Assembly (NCBI RefSeq): GCF_012276755.1
Contig: NZ_JAAXKX010000011.1
Coordinates: 53,556 to 117,555 of the forward strand
Direction: 5' to 3'
From: Marichromatium bheemlicum
GTDB lineage: Bacteria > Pseudomonadota > Gammaproteobacteria > Chromatiales > Chromatiaceae
DNA: 64,000 nt
The notes below the pieces were generated by a model. The model was not told the origin of the DNA, made no database searches, and saw only the letters and a list, made by a program, of their open reading frames with translations. Positions 1-11,849 of this stretch are shown here, piece after piece. How positions within the stretch are numbered: position 1 is the stretch's first letter; the number at the start of each line of letters is the position of its first letter. The position numbers and the translations under genes were made by a program.

Positions 1-1620
1 CACCGCTGTGCTGATGGTGACAAAACGATGCGCTACGGCACGAGTCACCAGTGGTCGGAAGAACTCGTCGCGCAGCCGCTCGAAACCGCGGTCGAGCCGC
101 GCGCGCAGCGAGTCCGGGCCGGCGCGGTGGGCATGGACGAAGGCCCCACGCAGGTGTCCGGGCAGTACCAACATACTCTCGAGCAGCGAGGAGAGGATCA
201 CCGCCACCACCACCAGCGGGATGGCACCGAGGATGTTGCCGACGATCCCACCGACGAGGATCAGCGGCAGGAAGGCAGCGATGGTGGTCAGCGACGAGGC
301 GAGCACCGGGGCAAGCATCCGCCGCACCCCGCCCTCGGCCGCGAGCAAGGGGTCCTCACCCATCTGGTGATGGGCCTGGGCATCCTCGCCGACGACGATG
401 GCATCATCGACGATGATGCCGAGGGCCATGATCAGCGCGAACAGGCTCATCATGTTGATGCTGCCGCCGGCGAGGTAGAGGATGAACAGGGTCGCCATGA
501 AGGAGACCGGGATGCCCCAGGCGACCCAGAAGGCCACCCGCCCGCTGAGGAACAGGAAGAGGATGGCCACCACCAGGATCAAGCCCCCGGCACCATTGCT
601 CACCAACAGCATGATCCGGTCGCGAATCAGCTGCCAGGCGGCATCATAGACCACCACCTCGACCCCGGGCGGGAGCAGCGGTCGGGTCTCGGCGAGCCAC
701 TGGTCGAGCACCCGCGCCGCTGCCAGCGAGTTACCGAGTTCGGCACGCTGCAACACCATCTCCACTGCCGGACGATCAGCGACGGTGAGCAGCAGCTGAC
801 CGTCACGCGGCACCCGCTCGATCTCGGAGACATCGCCGAGATCGATCTGCACCACCTCCTCGGTGACCACCGGCAGGCTGGCGAACTCCAAGGGGTCGCG
901 CCGCTTGTCGAGGCTGCGCAGCTCGCGCGCGGCCTCGTCGCGACCGACCTGCCCGGCCGGCAAGTCGCGGCTGAAGGCGGCCACCCGATCGCCGACCTGC
1001 CCTAGGCTCAGCCCGAGCTGTTCGAGACGCTGGTGATCGATGGCGATACTGATCTCTTCCTCGGGCAGGCCGCGGATGTCGATCTTGTCGATGCCCCGAT
1101 CGAGCAACTCCGACTCGAAGGCCCGCACCAGGTGGCGTAGCTCCTCGGGCCGCTCGGGACCGCTGACCAGCAACCGGGCGACGGTCTCGTAACGGGTGGC
1201 GAGCGCCACCTCCGGCTTCTCGGCGTCCTGCGGCAGATTGCGGAAGTTGTCGACCAGTCGCCTGACCTGATCGAGCGCCAGCAGTGGATCGGTCCCCTCA
1301 TCGAACTCCAGGGTAATCGCCGAGATCCCTTGCGAGGAGGTCGAGGTCAGGTCGCTGAGCCCGTCGACGCTGCGCAGGCGTTGTTCGAGCGGGTTGGTGA
1401 TACCGTCCTCGACGTCCTCGGCGCTGGCCCCGGTCCACACCACCCGGACGCTGACGATGTCGAGATCGAAGTTGGGGAAGAACTGGATGTTGAGCCGGTC
1501 GAGGGCGAAGATGCCGCTGAGGATCATCATCACCATCAGCAGATTGGCCGCAACCTTGTGATGAGCGAACAGCCCGATCAGGTCGCTGCGGTGACCGCCC
1601 CCGCGCTGCGCCAGACTCAC
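1..1620 (-). CDS. RND efflux transporter permease (AcrB-type), 5' part only
   Basis: The reading frame is open from a GTG at 1620 to the window edge, giving 540 N-terminal residues of a protein that is usually about 1,000-1,050 aa. It is an inner-membrane proton-driven resistance-nodulation-division pump. An N-terminal membrane helix lies near residues 20-42, followed by a periplasmic porter region starting QFFPNFDLDIV. A transmembrane block around residues 330-480 carries the TM4 proton-relay motif GIIVDDAIVVGE near residue 400. The GTG overlaps the stop of the upstream adaptor gene (GTGA), so the two are translationally coupled. No outer-membrane partner lies next to it; a TolC homologue at 29.6-31.0 kb could serve. 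The substrate cannot be read from sequence. It was missed by ATG-only reasoning because it starts with GTG and runs off the contig. Confidence 0.9.
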   Translation of the reverse strand, partial: MSLAQRGGGHRSDLIGLFAHHKVAANLLMVMMILSGIFALDRLNIQFFPNFDLDIVSVRVVWTGASAEDVEDGITNPLEQRLRSVDGLSDLTSTSSQGISAITLEFDEGTDPLLALDQVRRLVDNFRNLPQDAEKPEVALATRYETVARLLVSGPERPEELRHLVRAFESELLDRGIDKIDIRGLPEEEISIAIDHQRLEQLGLSLGQVGDRVAAFSRDLPAGQVGRDEAARELRSLDKRRDPLEFASLPVVTEEVVQIDLGDVSEIERVPRDGQLLLTVADRPAVEMVLQRAELGNSLAAARVLDQWLAETRPLLPPGVEVVVYDAAWQLIRDRIMLLVSNGAGGLILVVAILFLFLSGRVAFWVAWGIPVSFMATLFILYLAGGSINMMSLFALIMALGIIVDDAIVVGEDAQAHHQMGEDPLLAAEGGVRRMLAPVLASSLTTIAAFLPLILVGGIVGNILGAIPLVVVAVILSSLLESMLVLPGHLRGAFVHAHRAGPDSLRARLDRGFERLRDEFFRPLVTRAVAHRFVTISTAV

Positions 1621-2849
1621 TGCCCCGCCTCCACCCGCAGCCCGTCGACGGCGTTGGGCATATGGGTGACCACCAACTGGTCGCCGGCGGCGAGTTCGGG
1701 TGCGGCGACCAGCAACCGCTCCTCGCCGTCGGGCGCGAACCAGCTCCCCAGGGTGCGCACCATCACCGCGCGCATCCGACCGTCGATGAATTCATAAACG
1801 CGGTTGCCGCCATAGACGGCGGCGAAGGGGACGGCCACCACCGACTCACGCACCGGGCGCTGCAGTCGCAGCGTCAGCATCTGGCCGATGCGCAGCCACT
1901 CGGCCCCTTCGGTGAGCACGAACAGCCCGTCGATACCGCTCGGATCGGCCTCGCCGGCAAGACGTTCGAGCACCAACCCGACCCGCCCACCGTCGACCTG
2001 CGCGGTCGCCGGCAGCGAGCCCGAGGCGCGCAGCGCCGCGGCCAGCTCCGCCTGATAGGGCGCGGGGATGCGCGAGCGCACCTCGAGCCCGGCGAGCGGA
2101 TAGAGCGAGAGCAAGACCTCGTCGTCCTTGACCTGGTCACCGGCGGCCACCTCCACGGCGCTGACCACCCCTGCGTAGGGGGCGATCACCCGCGAGCGCT
2201 CGAAGGCCAACCGCGCCTCCTCGTACTCGGCACGGGCCTGTTGTAACCGCGCCTCGAGGGCGCGCCGACGCGCCGGGTAGTCGGCGATGCGCATGCTACG
2301 CGTGCTCACCGCCAGACGCTGACGGGCGAGGTCCTGCTCGGCGAGGTCGAGGTCGTTCTGCGAGCCGACCTGACGCCGGGTCAGGCTCTTGGCGCGCGCC
2401 ACCGCATCGGCGGAGAGATCGAGCAGTCGCTGCTCCTGTGCCAGGGCGGCCTGATCGCTCTCCTGACCGTTGCGCTCGCTCTCGAGCTGGGCCTCGAGTT
2501 CGGCGACCTGGGCACCGGTACGCGCGAGCGCCGGCACCAGGTCGCGGGGATCGAGTTCGAGCAGCAACTGCCCGGCCTCGACCCGCGCGCCCTCACGCAC
2601 CAACACCCGCGCCACCCGTGCCGAGGTCGAGGCCGCCGCGCGCAGCAGGTCCGGATTCTCGACCTGGCCGTAGAGTTCGAGCATCGGTGCCAGCGCGCGC
2701 GGCTCGACCGGCTCGATCGCCACCCGCCACACCCGCTCACGCGCCTCGGAGACAGGGCGATCGGGGCGGGTTTGCTTGAGGTATTGAAAGACACCGAAAC
2801 CGACGGCGAGGATCAGAACGGGCAGCAACAGCTTGAACAGACGATTCAC
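1617..2849 (-). CDS. RND efflux periplasmic adaptor (membrane fusion protein)
   Basis: This 410-residue protein bridges an inner-membrane RND pump and an outer-membrane channel in the periplasm. It has an N-terminal signal anchor (about residues 6-22), a first lipoyl half (about 79-100), a long alpha-helical hairpin (about 105-215) and the second lipoyl half (about 221-240, APYAGVVSAVEVAAGDQV). Beta-barrel and membrane-proximal domains follow, with VAVPFAAVYG typical of the family. It overlaps the downstream pump gene by 4 bp, so the two form a pump unit. A 220-bp gap containing a 13-bp palindrome separates it from bioA upstream. Length is normal for the HlyD/AcrA family. Confidence 0.9.
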   Translation of the reverse strand: MNRLFKLLLPVLILAVGFGVFQYLKQTRPDRPVSEARERVWRVAIEPVEPRALAPMLELYGQVENPDLLRAAASTSARVARVLVREGARVEAGQLLLELDPRDLVPALARTGAQVAELEAQLESERNGQESDQAALAQEQRLLDLSADAVARAKSLTRRQVGSQNDLDLAEQDLARQRLAVSTRSMRIADYPARRRALEARLQQARAEYEEARLAFERSRVIAPYAGVVSAVEVAAGDQVKDDEVLLSLYPLAGLEVRSRIPAPYQAELAAALRASGSLPATAQVDGGRVGLVLERLAGEADPSGIDGLFVLTEGAEWLRIGQMLTLRLQRPVRESVVAVPFAAVYGGNRVYEFIDGRMRAVMVRTLGSWFAPDGEERLLVAAPELAAGDQLVVTHMPNAVDGLRVEAGQ

Positions 2850-2887
2850 AGTGTCCCTTGGTCGATTGAGCTGGGGTTGGAGGCGCC

Positions 2888-2914
2888 GTCATCGCCGCCC
2901 GGGGCGGCGATGAC
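2888..2914. promoter_or_regulatory. 13-bp perfect inverted repeat between bioA and the efflux unit
   Basis: Bases 2888-2900 (gtcatcgccgccc) and 2902-2914 are exact reverse complements around one central base. The site lies about 40 bp upstream of the adaptor start and 160 bp downstream of bioA. No T-run follows on either strand, so an intrinsic terminator is less likely than an operator or an mRNA hairpin. No repressor gene is adjacent. The symmetry is seen directly; the role is inferred. Confidence 0.45.
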
Positions 2915-3071
2915 CAGGCCGGCGGACGGTATCCCCCGGGAGGGGCATTGTGCCGAGGCGCAGGCCGCCCTGCTACGGCAAATGTGGTAGATGTCATTTG
3001 TTTCCACGATTGGCGCCACCGCCACCACATCAGGGCAGCGGTGGGCGGAAACAACGGCGGGACGGGACGTG

Positions 3072-4361
3072 TCAGTCCGCGACCGAGTCGGCGACCACGG
3101 CGAGCACTGCGGCACAGAGCGTCTCGAGTTCCTCGGGCGTGATCACGAAGGGCGGCATCAGATAGATCAACCGACCGAACGGACGCACCCAGACACCACG
3201 CTCGACGAAGCGCCGCTGGATCTCGCGCATCGCCACCGGCTCGACCATCTCGACTACGCCGATCGCGCCGAGCACCCGTACCTCGGCGACTCCGGGCAGG
3301 TCACGCGCCGGGGCCAGGCCACGTTCGAGCCCAGCGGCGATGGCATTCACCCGCCCCTGCCAGTCGCTAGCGAACAGCACATCCAGGCTGGCATTGGCCA
3401 CCGCACAGGCGAGCGGATTGCCCATGAAGGTCGGTCCGTGCATGAAGGCGCCGGGCGCGGCCCCCGAGATGGTATCGGCCACGCGCGTGCTGGCGAGGGT
3501 GGCGGCGAGCGTCATGTAGCCCCCGGTCAGCGCCTTGCCGACGGTCATGATGTCGGGGGCGATGCCGGCGTGCTCGCAGGCAAACAACCGCCCGGTGCGA
3601 CCGAAGCCGGTGGCGATCTCGTCGGCGATCAGCAGCACGTCGAAGCGATCACACAGTGCCCGCACCTGGGCCAGGTAGTCGGCGCTGTAAAAACGCATGC
3701 CACCGGCGCCCTGGACGATGGGCTCAAGGATCACCGCCGCCAGTTCGTGCTGGTGGCGCTCGAGCAACGCGGCGAACTCGGCGATCGCCGCCGGCGCGCA
3801 GGGCTCGCCATAACGGCACTCGGGGGCCGGGGCGAAGACCTGCTGCGGCAGGGTGGCGCTAAACAGGTGGTGCATCCCGGTGACCGGATCGCACACCGAC
3901 ATGGCGTTGAAGGTATCGCCGTGATAACCGCGACGGATGGTCATCAGACGATGGCGCTCGGGGCGACCGGCGGCCTGCCAGAACTGCAGCGCCATCTTGA
4001 TCGCTACCTCCACCGAGACCGAGCCCGAATCGCAGAGGAAGACGTGCTGCAGCGGCTCCGGGGTGATCGCCACCAGCCGCTCGACGAGCTGCGCCGCCGG
4101 CTCATGGGTGAGCCCGCCGAACATCACGTGCGCCATGCGCTCGAGCTGAGCGTGCGCGGCCTGATTGAGCTGCGGGTGGTTGTAGCCGTGGATCGCGCAC
4201 CACCACGAGGACATGCCGTCGATCAACTCGCGCCCGTCCATCAACTCGATGCGGCAGCCGCGCGCGGCACGCACCGGATAGACCGGATCGCGATCGCGAG
4301 TGGAGGTGTAGGGGTGCCAGGCGTGGGCCTGGTCGATGGCGAGGATATCGTTGGCTTGCAT
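3072..4361 (-). CDS. bioA: adenosylmethionine-8-amino-7-oxononanoate aminotransferase
   Basis: BioA transfers the amino group of S-adenosylmethionine to KAPA to make DAPA in biotin synthesis; it is a cytosolic PLP enzyme. The 429-residue length matches the family. Class III aminotransferase features include the N-terminal HAWHPYTS, the [13 protein letters not shown] segment typical of Bio[14 protein letters not shown] with the PLP-ring Asp, and the Schiff-base lysine at K276 in [26 protein letters not shown] is also conserved. It stands alone: no bioB, bioF, bioD or bioC is next to it, so the rest of the pathway must be elsewhere. The ATG at 4361 gives the expected N-terminus. Confidence 0.96.
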   Translation of the reverse strand: MQANDILAIDQAHAWHPYTSTRDRDPVYPVRAARGCRIELMDGRELIDGMSSWWCAIHGYNHPQLNQAAHAQLERMAHVMFGGLTHEPAAQLVERLVAITPEPLQHVFLCDSGSVSVEVAIKMALQFWQAAGRPERHRLMTIRRGYHGDTFNAMSVCDPVTGMHHLFSATLPQQVFAPAPECRYGEPCAPAAIAEFAALLERHQHELAAVILEPIVQGAGGMRFYSADYLAQVRALCDRFDVLLIADEIATGFGRTGRLFACEHAGIAPDIMTVGKALTGGYMTLAATLASTRVADTISGAAPGAFMHGPTFMGNPLACAVANASLDVLFASDWQGRVNAIAAGLERGLAPARDLPGVAEVRVLGAIGVVEMVEPVAMREIQRRFVERGVWVRPFGRLIYLMPPFVITPEELETLCAAVLAVVADSVAD

Positions 4362-4443
4362 GGTTCGTCGATCGTACGGGCCGCCTTGGGTGGGGAGAAC
4401 ACACCGCCCGCGCGCGGCCCTGCTCGCGGACGGGATGAGGCCA

Positions 4444-5882
4444 TTACATGTCGGCGCGACTGTCGATCCTGCTGGTGGCTACGCCGGTGAGGATCTCCTT
4501 GATGATCTCGCGACAGGCCGCCTCACGCTCGGTCACGTCACGCCCGCGCCGGGCCGCCTGGAACAGACGCGCCAGCTCGCGTTGCTGCGACTGGGCAAGC
4601 GCCTCGGCAAAACCACGACGCTCGACGACACGCTCGGGGACCTTGTTGGCGGCCTCCTCGTCGGCGGCCTGACGCCCGTGCGCCCAGTTCATCGCCCGTG
4701 CACTATAGAGCACGATGCGATCGAGCAGCACGAAGGGAAAGCGCGGGTCGGAGACCGGTCCCATGATGAAGCGCTGGGTGCCGGGGGCGCGCTCGATATC
4801 GAGCCGGGCCAGCGCCTTGCCGCCGACCAGCCCCAGCACACCGCCGGTGAAGGCACCGATCAGCGCCCCGGCACCGAGCGAATGCCCGGCGGCGGCGAGA
4901 TCGACGGTGGCCCCGGAGGCAGCGCCGGCGGCCACCCCGACCATCGCCAGCTGGCGCCGCGACAGCCCCAGCGCATGCCCGACCTCGTCGGAGAACAGGT
5001 CCTGGTTGAGGATGGAGTCCGGCGGCAGGTTCCAGACGTGATGACGGAAGTTGGCGCGGATCTGCTCCTGGGCGTCGAGTTCGAGCTGGCGCAGCCCCTG
5101 CTCGAACTCGGCGGCAACCTCGTCGCGGATGCGATCACGCCCACTCTTGAAGACCAGCTTGCCGCTCTTTACGGTACGGGTGACGCGATAGGAGAGCGCC
5201 TCCTCGAGCAGGCGCAGGATGGTGTCGACGGCCTGATCGGTGCGCCGCTCCCAGTCGCAGGCGAAGGCAGCAATCGCCTCCTCGACACGCTCCTCCCAGC
5301 GCTGATCGATGCTCTTGAGCGCCTCGAGCAGCTTGATCCGCTCGCTGTAGGTGGCGCGGTGGGCATTGAACTCACGCACCGAGTTGAACGCCTTGCTCAG
5401 CGCGTCCTGCCACTGTGCCATGTGGCGATCTTGGTTGGTGAGGTTGTTGAGGATGGCCATGCGCGGACGGCCGGTGAGCCGCAACAGCTCGATCTCGACC
5501 CGATCCTTCTCCTTGATGCGCTTGGAGCCGTCGACCACCAGGATGATCCCCGCGCCCTCGGCCACCGGCTGCAACAACGCACAGTCGTGGGCGAACAACG
5601 GATCGTCGCGATGGCTGTCGACGAAGGCGCGCGCCAGGTCGCCGCGCGACTCGTTGGCCTGGAACCACTCGAGGATGGCGTTGGGGTTCTGGAACCCAGG
5701 GGTATCGATGAACTCGATCACCGTGCGACCATCGATCACCACGGGATAACTGGTCGACTCGGTGGTGGTGCCGGCGCGCTTGTCGATCGCGATCCGGTCG
5801 TTCTCGGTGAGGGTAGCGACCACCGAGGACTTACCCGCGTTGGGGTGTCCCATGATCGCCAGGCGCGGAATCTTCACCGCCA

Positions 5883-5883
<1 letters not shown>
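4444..5883 (-). CDS. DUF3482 domain GTPase
   Basis: This 479-residue cytosolic or membrane-associated GTPase has an Era-like N-terminal domain with a P-loop (GHPNAGKSS, about residues 12-20), a T-rich switch I (AGTTTESTS) and G3 DTPG at residues 60-63. The C-terminal part matches what I know as DUF3482: long helical stretches, then a Gly/Ala-rich hydrophobic patch (about 315-355, [20 protein letters not shown] and following) that could insert into or contact a membrane. The ATG at 5883 overlaps the TGA of the upstream DUF2868 gene (TGATG), so the pair is translationally coupled. The two families commonly occur together in gammaproteobacteria, and their job is not established. Family assignment is from memory of motifs; the P-loop is seen directly. 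Confidence 0.8.
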
Positions 5884-8534
<2,651 letters not shown>

Positions 8535-8675
8535 GGGCTCAGACTGCCGCTCCGTAGTCCAACCGGCTACTCTACGTCGGTTGCACGGCGAGATCCATAC
8601 AGGGGGTGCCCCATGCACCGCCTCGGCGGAGCGACTCCGATCCCGCCACCGGGGGCGGATCATAACCCGCGCGTA

Positions 8676-8705
8676 CCGCGCCCGTCATATCGATGACGGG
8701 CGCGG
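8676..8705. terminator. stem-loop downstream of leuA
   Basis: A perfect 13-bp stem (8676-8688 with 8693-8705) closes on a 4-nt loop just after the leuA stop at 8712. No clear U-tract follows on the minus strand, so it may act as a 3'-end stabiliser or a Rho-assisted terminator rather than a classic intrinsic terminator. Confidence 0.6.
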
Positions 8706-8711
8706 TCTCGA

Positions 8712-10379
8712 TCAGGCGGCCTCGACCTGCGGCAAGGCCGCACGGTTGAGCGCCTGGAGCACGGCGCGCAACGAGGCGGTCACGGTGTCTCGATCGACCG
8801 CCACACCACTGATCGCCGTGCCGTCGACCGCGAGCTGGACATAGGCCACCGCCTCGGCCTCGGTGCCACCGTCGAGGGCGTGCTCCTGGTAGTCCAACAC
8901 CCGCAACCCACGCTCGAAGCGCCGCGCACAGGCATCGACGAAGGCGGCGATGGTGCCATCACCCTCGCCACACCAGCGCTGCTCGCCCTCGCCGGCATCG
9001 ATCCGCGCCTCGACGCGATCGTGGCCGGGGTGATCGAGCTGGTAGCCGATCAGCCGCGCCGGCCCCTGCTCGCACAGATAGTGCTCGCGGAACAGCGCGT
9101 AGAGGGTCGCGGCGGCGAGCGCCCCGCCGCGACGCTCGCTCTCGCGCTGCACCACCTGGGCGAACTCGACCTGCAACCAGCGCGGCAGGCGCAAGCCGTA
9201 GTCCTGTTCGAGCACGAAGGCCACCCCGCCCTTGCCCGACTGGCTGTTGACGCGGATCACCGCGCGGTAGTCGCGGCCCAGGTCCTGCGGGTCGATCGGC
9301 AGATAGGCGACGTCCCAGGGCGCGTCGGGCCGTTGCCGGGCGAGACACTTGCGGATCGCGTCCTGATGGCTCCCCGAGAAGGCGGTATAGACCAGCTCGC
9401 CGAACCAGGGGTGACGCGGATGCACCGGCAACCCGGTGCACTCGGTGCAGACGGCGACGATCTCGGCCGGATCGGAAAGATCGAGCTGCGGGTCGATGCC
9501 CTGGCTGTAGAGGTTCATCGCCAGGGTGAGCAGATCGGCGTTGCCGGTGCGCTCGCCGTTGCCGAACAAGGTGCCCTCGACACGATCGGCGCCGGCGAGC
9601 AGCGCCAGCTCGGCGGCGGCCACGCCACCGCCACGATCGTTGTGCGGGTGCACCGAGAGCACCACCGCCTCGCGTCGTGAGAGCCGGGTGGAGATGTACT
9701 CGACCTGATCGGCGAAGACGTTGGGGCTGGCGACCTCGACGGTGGCCGGCAGGTTGATGATGCAGGGGCGATCGACCGTCGGCGCCCACTCGGCGAGCAC
9801 CGCCTCGCACACCTCCAGGGCGTAGTCGGGCTCGGTGGCGGTGAAGCTCTCCGGCGAATACTCGAAGGTCCAGCGCGTCTCGGGATGACGCGCCGCAGCC
9901 TCGCGCAACAGCCGTGCACCGTCGCGGGCGATCTCGATCACCCCAGCGCGATCGCGCCCGAAGACGCGTTCGCGCTGTACCGGCGAGGTCGAGTTGTAGA
10001 CATGGACGATCGCTCGCGGCGCCCCGGCGAGCGCGGCGAAGGTACGCTCGACCAGTGCCTCGCGCGCCTGCACCAACACCTGGATGGTGACGTCCTCGGG
10101 GATCTCGTCGTGCTCGATCAACCAGCGCACGAAGTCGTAGTCGGGCTGGCTGGCGGCCGGGAACCCGACCTCGATCTCCTTGAAGCCGAGCTTGACCAGC
10201 AATCGCCACAACCGCTGCTTGTGCGCGACATCCATCGGCTCGAGCAGCGCCTGGTTACCGTCACGCAGATCGACGCTGGCCCAGCGCGGGGCCTGTTCGA
10301 CGGTACGGTTCGGCCATTGGCGATCGGGCATGGCCACCGCCGGGGCCGGTCGGTAGCGGCGATGATCGAAGCGGGTCAT
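8712..10379 (-). CDS. leuA: 2-isopropylmalate synthase
   Basis: LeuA condenses acetyl-CoA with 2-oxoisovalerate, the first committed step of leucine synthesis. The 555-residue length is that of the long (type II) form. Catalytic TIM-barrel motifs include SVDLRDGNQALLEPM near residue 35, the metal-binding SVHPHNDRGGGVAAAE near residue 245 and GTLFGNGERTGNADL. The C-terminal third is the leucine-sensing regulatory domain, expected to give allosteric feedback by leucine. The gene is preceded by a roughly 300-nt structured leader that ends in a terminator 27 nt before the ATG, and it diverges from an Lrp-family regulator gene. No leuBCD genes are adjacent. Confidence 0.96.
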   Translation of the reverse strand: MTRFDHRRYRPAPAVAMPDRQWPNRTVEQAPRWASVDLRDGNQALLEPMDVAHKQRLWRLLVKLGFKEIEVGFPAASQPDYDFVRWLIEHDEIPEDVTIQVLVQAREALVERTFAALAGAPRAIVHVYNSTSPVQRERVFGRDRAGVIEIARDGARLLREAAARHPETRWTFEYSPESFTATEPDYALEVCEAVLAEWAPTVDRPCIINLPATVEVASPNVFADQVEYISTRLSRREAVVLSVHPHNDRGGGVAAAELALLAGADRVEGTLFGNGERTGNADLLTLAMNLYSQGIDPQLDLSDPAEIVAVCTECTGLPVHPRHPWFGELVYTAFSGSHQDAIRKCLARQRPDAPWDVAYLPIDPQDLGRDYRAVIRVNSQSGKGGVAFVLEQDYGLRLPRWLQVEFAQVVQRESERRGGALAAATLYALFREHYLCEQGPARLIGYQLDHPGHDRVEARIDAGEGEQRWCGEGDGTIAAFVDACARRFERGLRVLDYQEHALDGGTEAEAVAYVQLAVDGTAISGVAVDRDTVTASLRAVLQALNRAALPQVEAA

Positions 10380-10405
10380 GCGGCTCTACTCCTGCAGACG
10401 AGAAA

Positions 10406-10430
10406 GCCCCGCCGCGAGCGGCGGCGGGGC
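10406..10430 (-). terminator. attenuator-like terminator in the leuA leader
   Basis: A perfect 10-bp GC stem (10406-10415 with 10421-10430, 5-nt loop) is followed on the minus strand by TTTCTCGTCT and then the leuA ribosome-binding region (GCAGGAG). A terminator between leader and start codon is the mark of transcription attenuation. Confidence 0.7.
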
Positions 10431-10740
10431 GAGATTGTGGGCCGTGGGACAACGGCCCGAGGTGATTCGGGGCCGGTCTTTCCCGGCAGTCAACCCTGAG
10501 GGCCTGTGAAGTGACGACCCTGTGCTGTCGCACTGACAGCAGTGTCGTCGGCTATTGCCCGGTTCCGGTAAGAACCCTCGGCTGCGCGTGTCCTGGTTGG
10601 GATCCTGCGCTGAGTTCGGCGTGCGCCTGGTGGGCGTGTACCGATGGTGTCGGCTGGTTGGTCGACGGGTATTAGTCTACGCCGCAGCCCCAGGCAGAGG
10701 ATTGCGAATTCGCGCCGCATAACGCCCTTTTGCGCAATAA
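10431..10740 (-). promoter_or_regulatory. structured leuA leader RNA
   Basis: Upstream of the terminator the minus-strand RNA can form a hairpin at 10513-10549 (outer GACGAC/GTCGTC and inner TGCTGTC/GACAGCA around AGTGC). It can also form two mutually exclusive GC hairpins at about 10440-10475: GGCCCCGA/TCGGGCC, or GGGCCGT/ACGGCCC. That is the arrangement expected for a switch. I could not find a convincing leucine-rich leader peptide; the only in-frame Leu group (Leu-Cys-Leu-Gly-Leu) lies far upstream. The sensing mechanism is therefore open. A TTGCGCAA palindrome at the distal end (about 10730) may bind the divergent Lrp-like regulator. Confidence 0.5.
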
Positions 10741-10793
10741 AATTCCAAAACTCAAAAAACAGAGACAACAGAAAACGCGACAAGGGACATTTG

Positions 10794-11258
10794 ATGAAAC
10801 TCGATCGCTATGACCGCCGGATCCTCGCCGAACTACAGGACAACGGCCGTATCAGCAACCAGGATCTCGCCGAGCGGGTCGGTCTCTCACCCTCGCCCTG
10901 TTTGCGCAGGGTGCGCGCGCTCGAGGCCGCAGGTATCATCCTCGGCCACCGCACCCTGGTCTCCCCCCAGGCACTCGGACTCAACCTGCTGGTGATCATC
11001 AGCATCTCGATGGATCGCCACACCCCGGAGCGCTTCGAGCGCTTCGAGCAGGCGGTGGCCGAGATGCCTGAGGTGCTCGAGTGTTTGTTGATCACCGGTC
11101 GCGACGCCGACTACCAACTCAAGGTGATCGTGCCCGACATGGAGGCCTATCAGGCACTGCTGCTCGAGCGCATCACGCGTATCGAGGGGGTCTCCGGGGT
11201 GCACTCGAGCTTCGTATTGCGCCGGGTCTTTGAGCGCACCCAGCTCCCCATGGTCTAG
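10794..11258 (+). CDS. Lrp/AsnC family transcriptional regulator
   Basis: This 154-residue DNA-binding protein has the full Lrp layout. The N-terminal winged helix-turn-helix covers about residues 4-60 (DRRILAELQDNGRISNQDLA, then VGLSPSPCLRRVRALE). The C-terminal RAM/effector domain covers about 65-150 and includes the glycine-rich LLITGRDADYQLKV. The chosen ATG at 10794 gives the standard MKLDRYD start; the frame is open further upstream but only through the leuA leader. It diverges from leuA, so control of leuA and of itself in response to an amino acid is likely. The family usually forms octamers. The ligand is not known. Confidence 0.93.
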   Translation: MKLDRYDRRILAELQDNGRISNQDLAERVGLSPSPCLRRVRALEAAGIILGHRTLVSPQALGLNLLVIISISMDRHTPERFERFEQAVAEMPEVLECLLITGRDADYQLKVIVPDMEAYQALLLERITRIEGVSGVHSSFVLRRVFERTQLPMV

Positions 11259-11455
11259 AGGGACGGAGAAAATCCCGCATTTTCCCAATGCATTGAGCGG
11301 CCAGGTACGCCGATAACAAGGCATGGTCCGTGCTGAAGGATCGGCAAGACAACGGGCGTCACACCCTCGCGGTCAACGCGAACGGGCGCCACACCGGGTT
11401 CTGCCACGCCGCCAGGGTGGGCACCCAATCCGTATCCGTCGAACGAGCGAACATC

Positions 11456-11833
11456 ATGTGTAACGAAACATCGAGCCGTGGCGAGCGCCTCCAGCCGCGT
11501 CAGCCGATTTCGGGACGCTGCAATGGCCTGACAGCCCTGTCACTGCATGACGAGAATGTCCGATTCGCCGCAACCCCAGGGGTGAGCGAGCACAACCGCA
11601 GCGCCAACTTCGTCCCCGGCTATCTCAACAGCCACAGCGGTGAGTGGGTGTTATCACGATTCCGTGACGGCACCCCGGCCCCGGTCCACGTCCTCGACGG
11701 CCTGCCCCCGACCTGGGTGGCACGTCGCGACGCGGCCGGCAACGTGGTCCAGACCCGACCGGGGATCATCTCTGGATTCATCCGCAACGGACTCTTCTAC
11801 ACCCGCGAGGAGGCGATGCTGGCGCTGTGCTGA
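11456..11833 (+). CDS. hypothetical protein
   Basis: I do not recognise this 125-residue protein. The frame extends upstream to 11330, but the ATG at 11456 is the most sensible start. The N-terminal 50 residues look disordered. The C-terminal 75 residues look folded, with several aromatic residues and short beta-like segments (FVPGYLNSHSGEWVLSRFRD, GLPPTWVARRDAAGNVV, GIISGFIRNGLFYTREEA). No membrane helix or signal peptide is visible. Codon use resembles its neighbours (GC-rich third positions), which supports real coding in the C-terminal part. It lies 200 bp after the Lrp-like regulator on the same strand and may be transcribed with it. Confidence 0.55.
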   Translation: MCNETSSRGERLQPRQPISGRCNGLTALSLHDENVRFAATPGVSEHNRSANFVPGYLNSHSGEWVLSRFRDGTPAPVHVLDGLPPTWVARRDAAGNVVQTRPGIISGFIRNGLFYTREEAMLALC

Positions 11834-11849
11834 AGGCAGCGAGAGAGGT

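Noticed and set aside
10431..10740. T-box leader or tRNA gene upstream of leuA
   Set aside because: No T-box sequence, no acceptor/CCA or T-loop consensus; only generic hairpins and a terminator.
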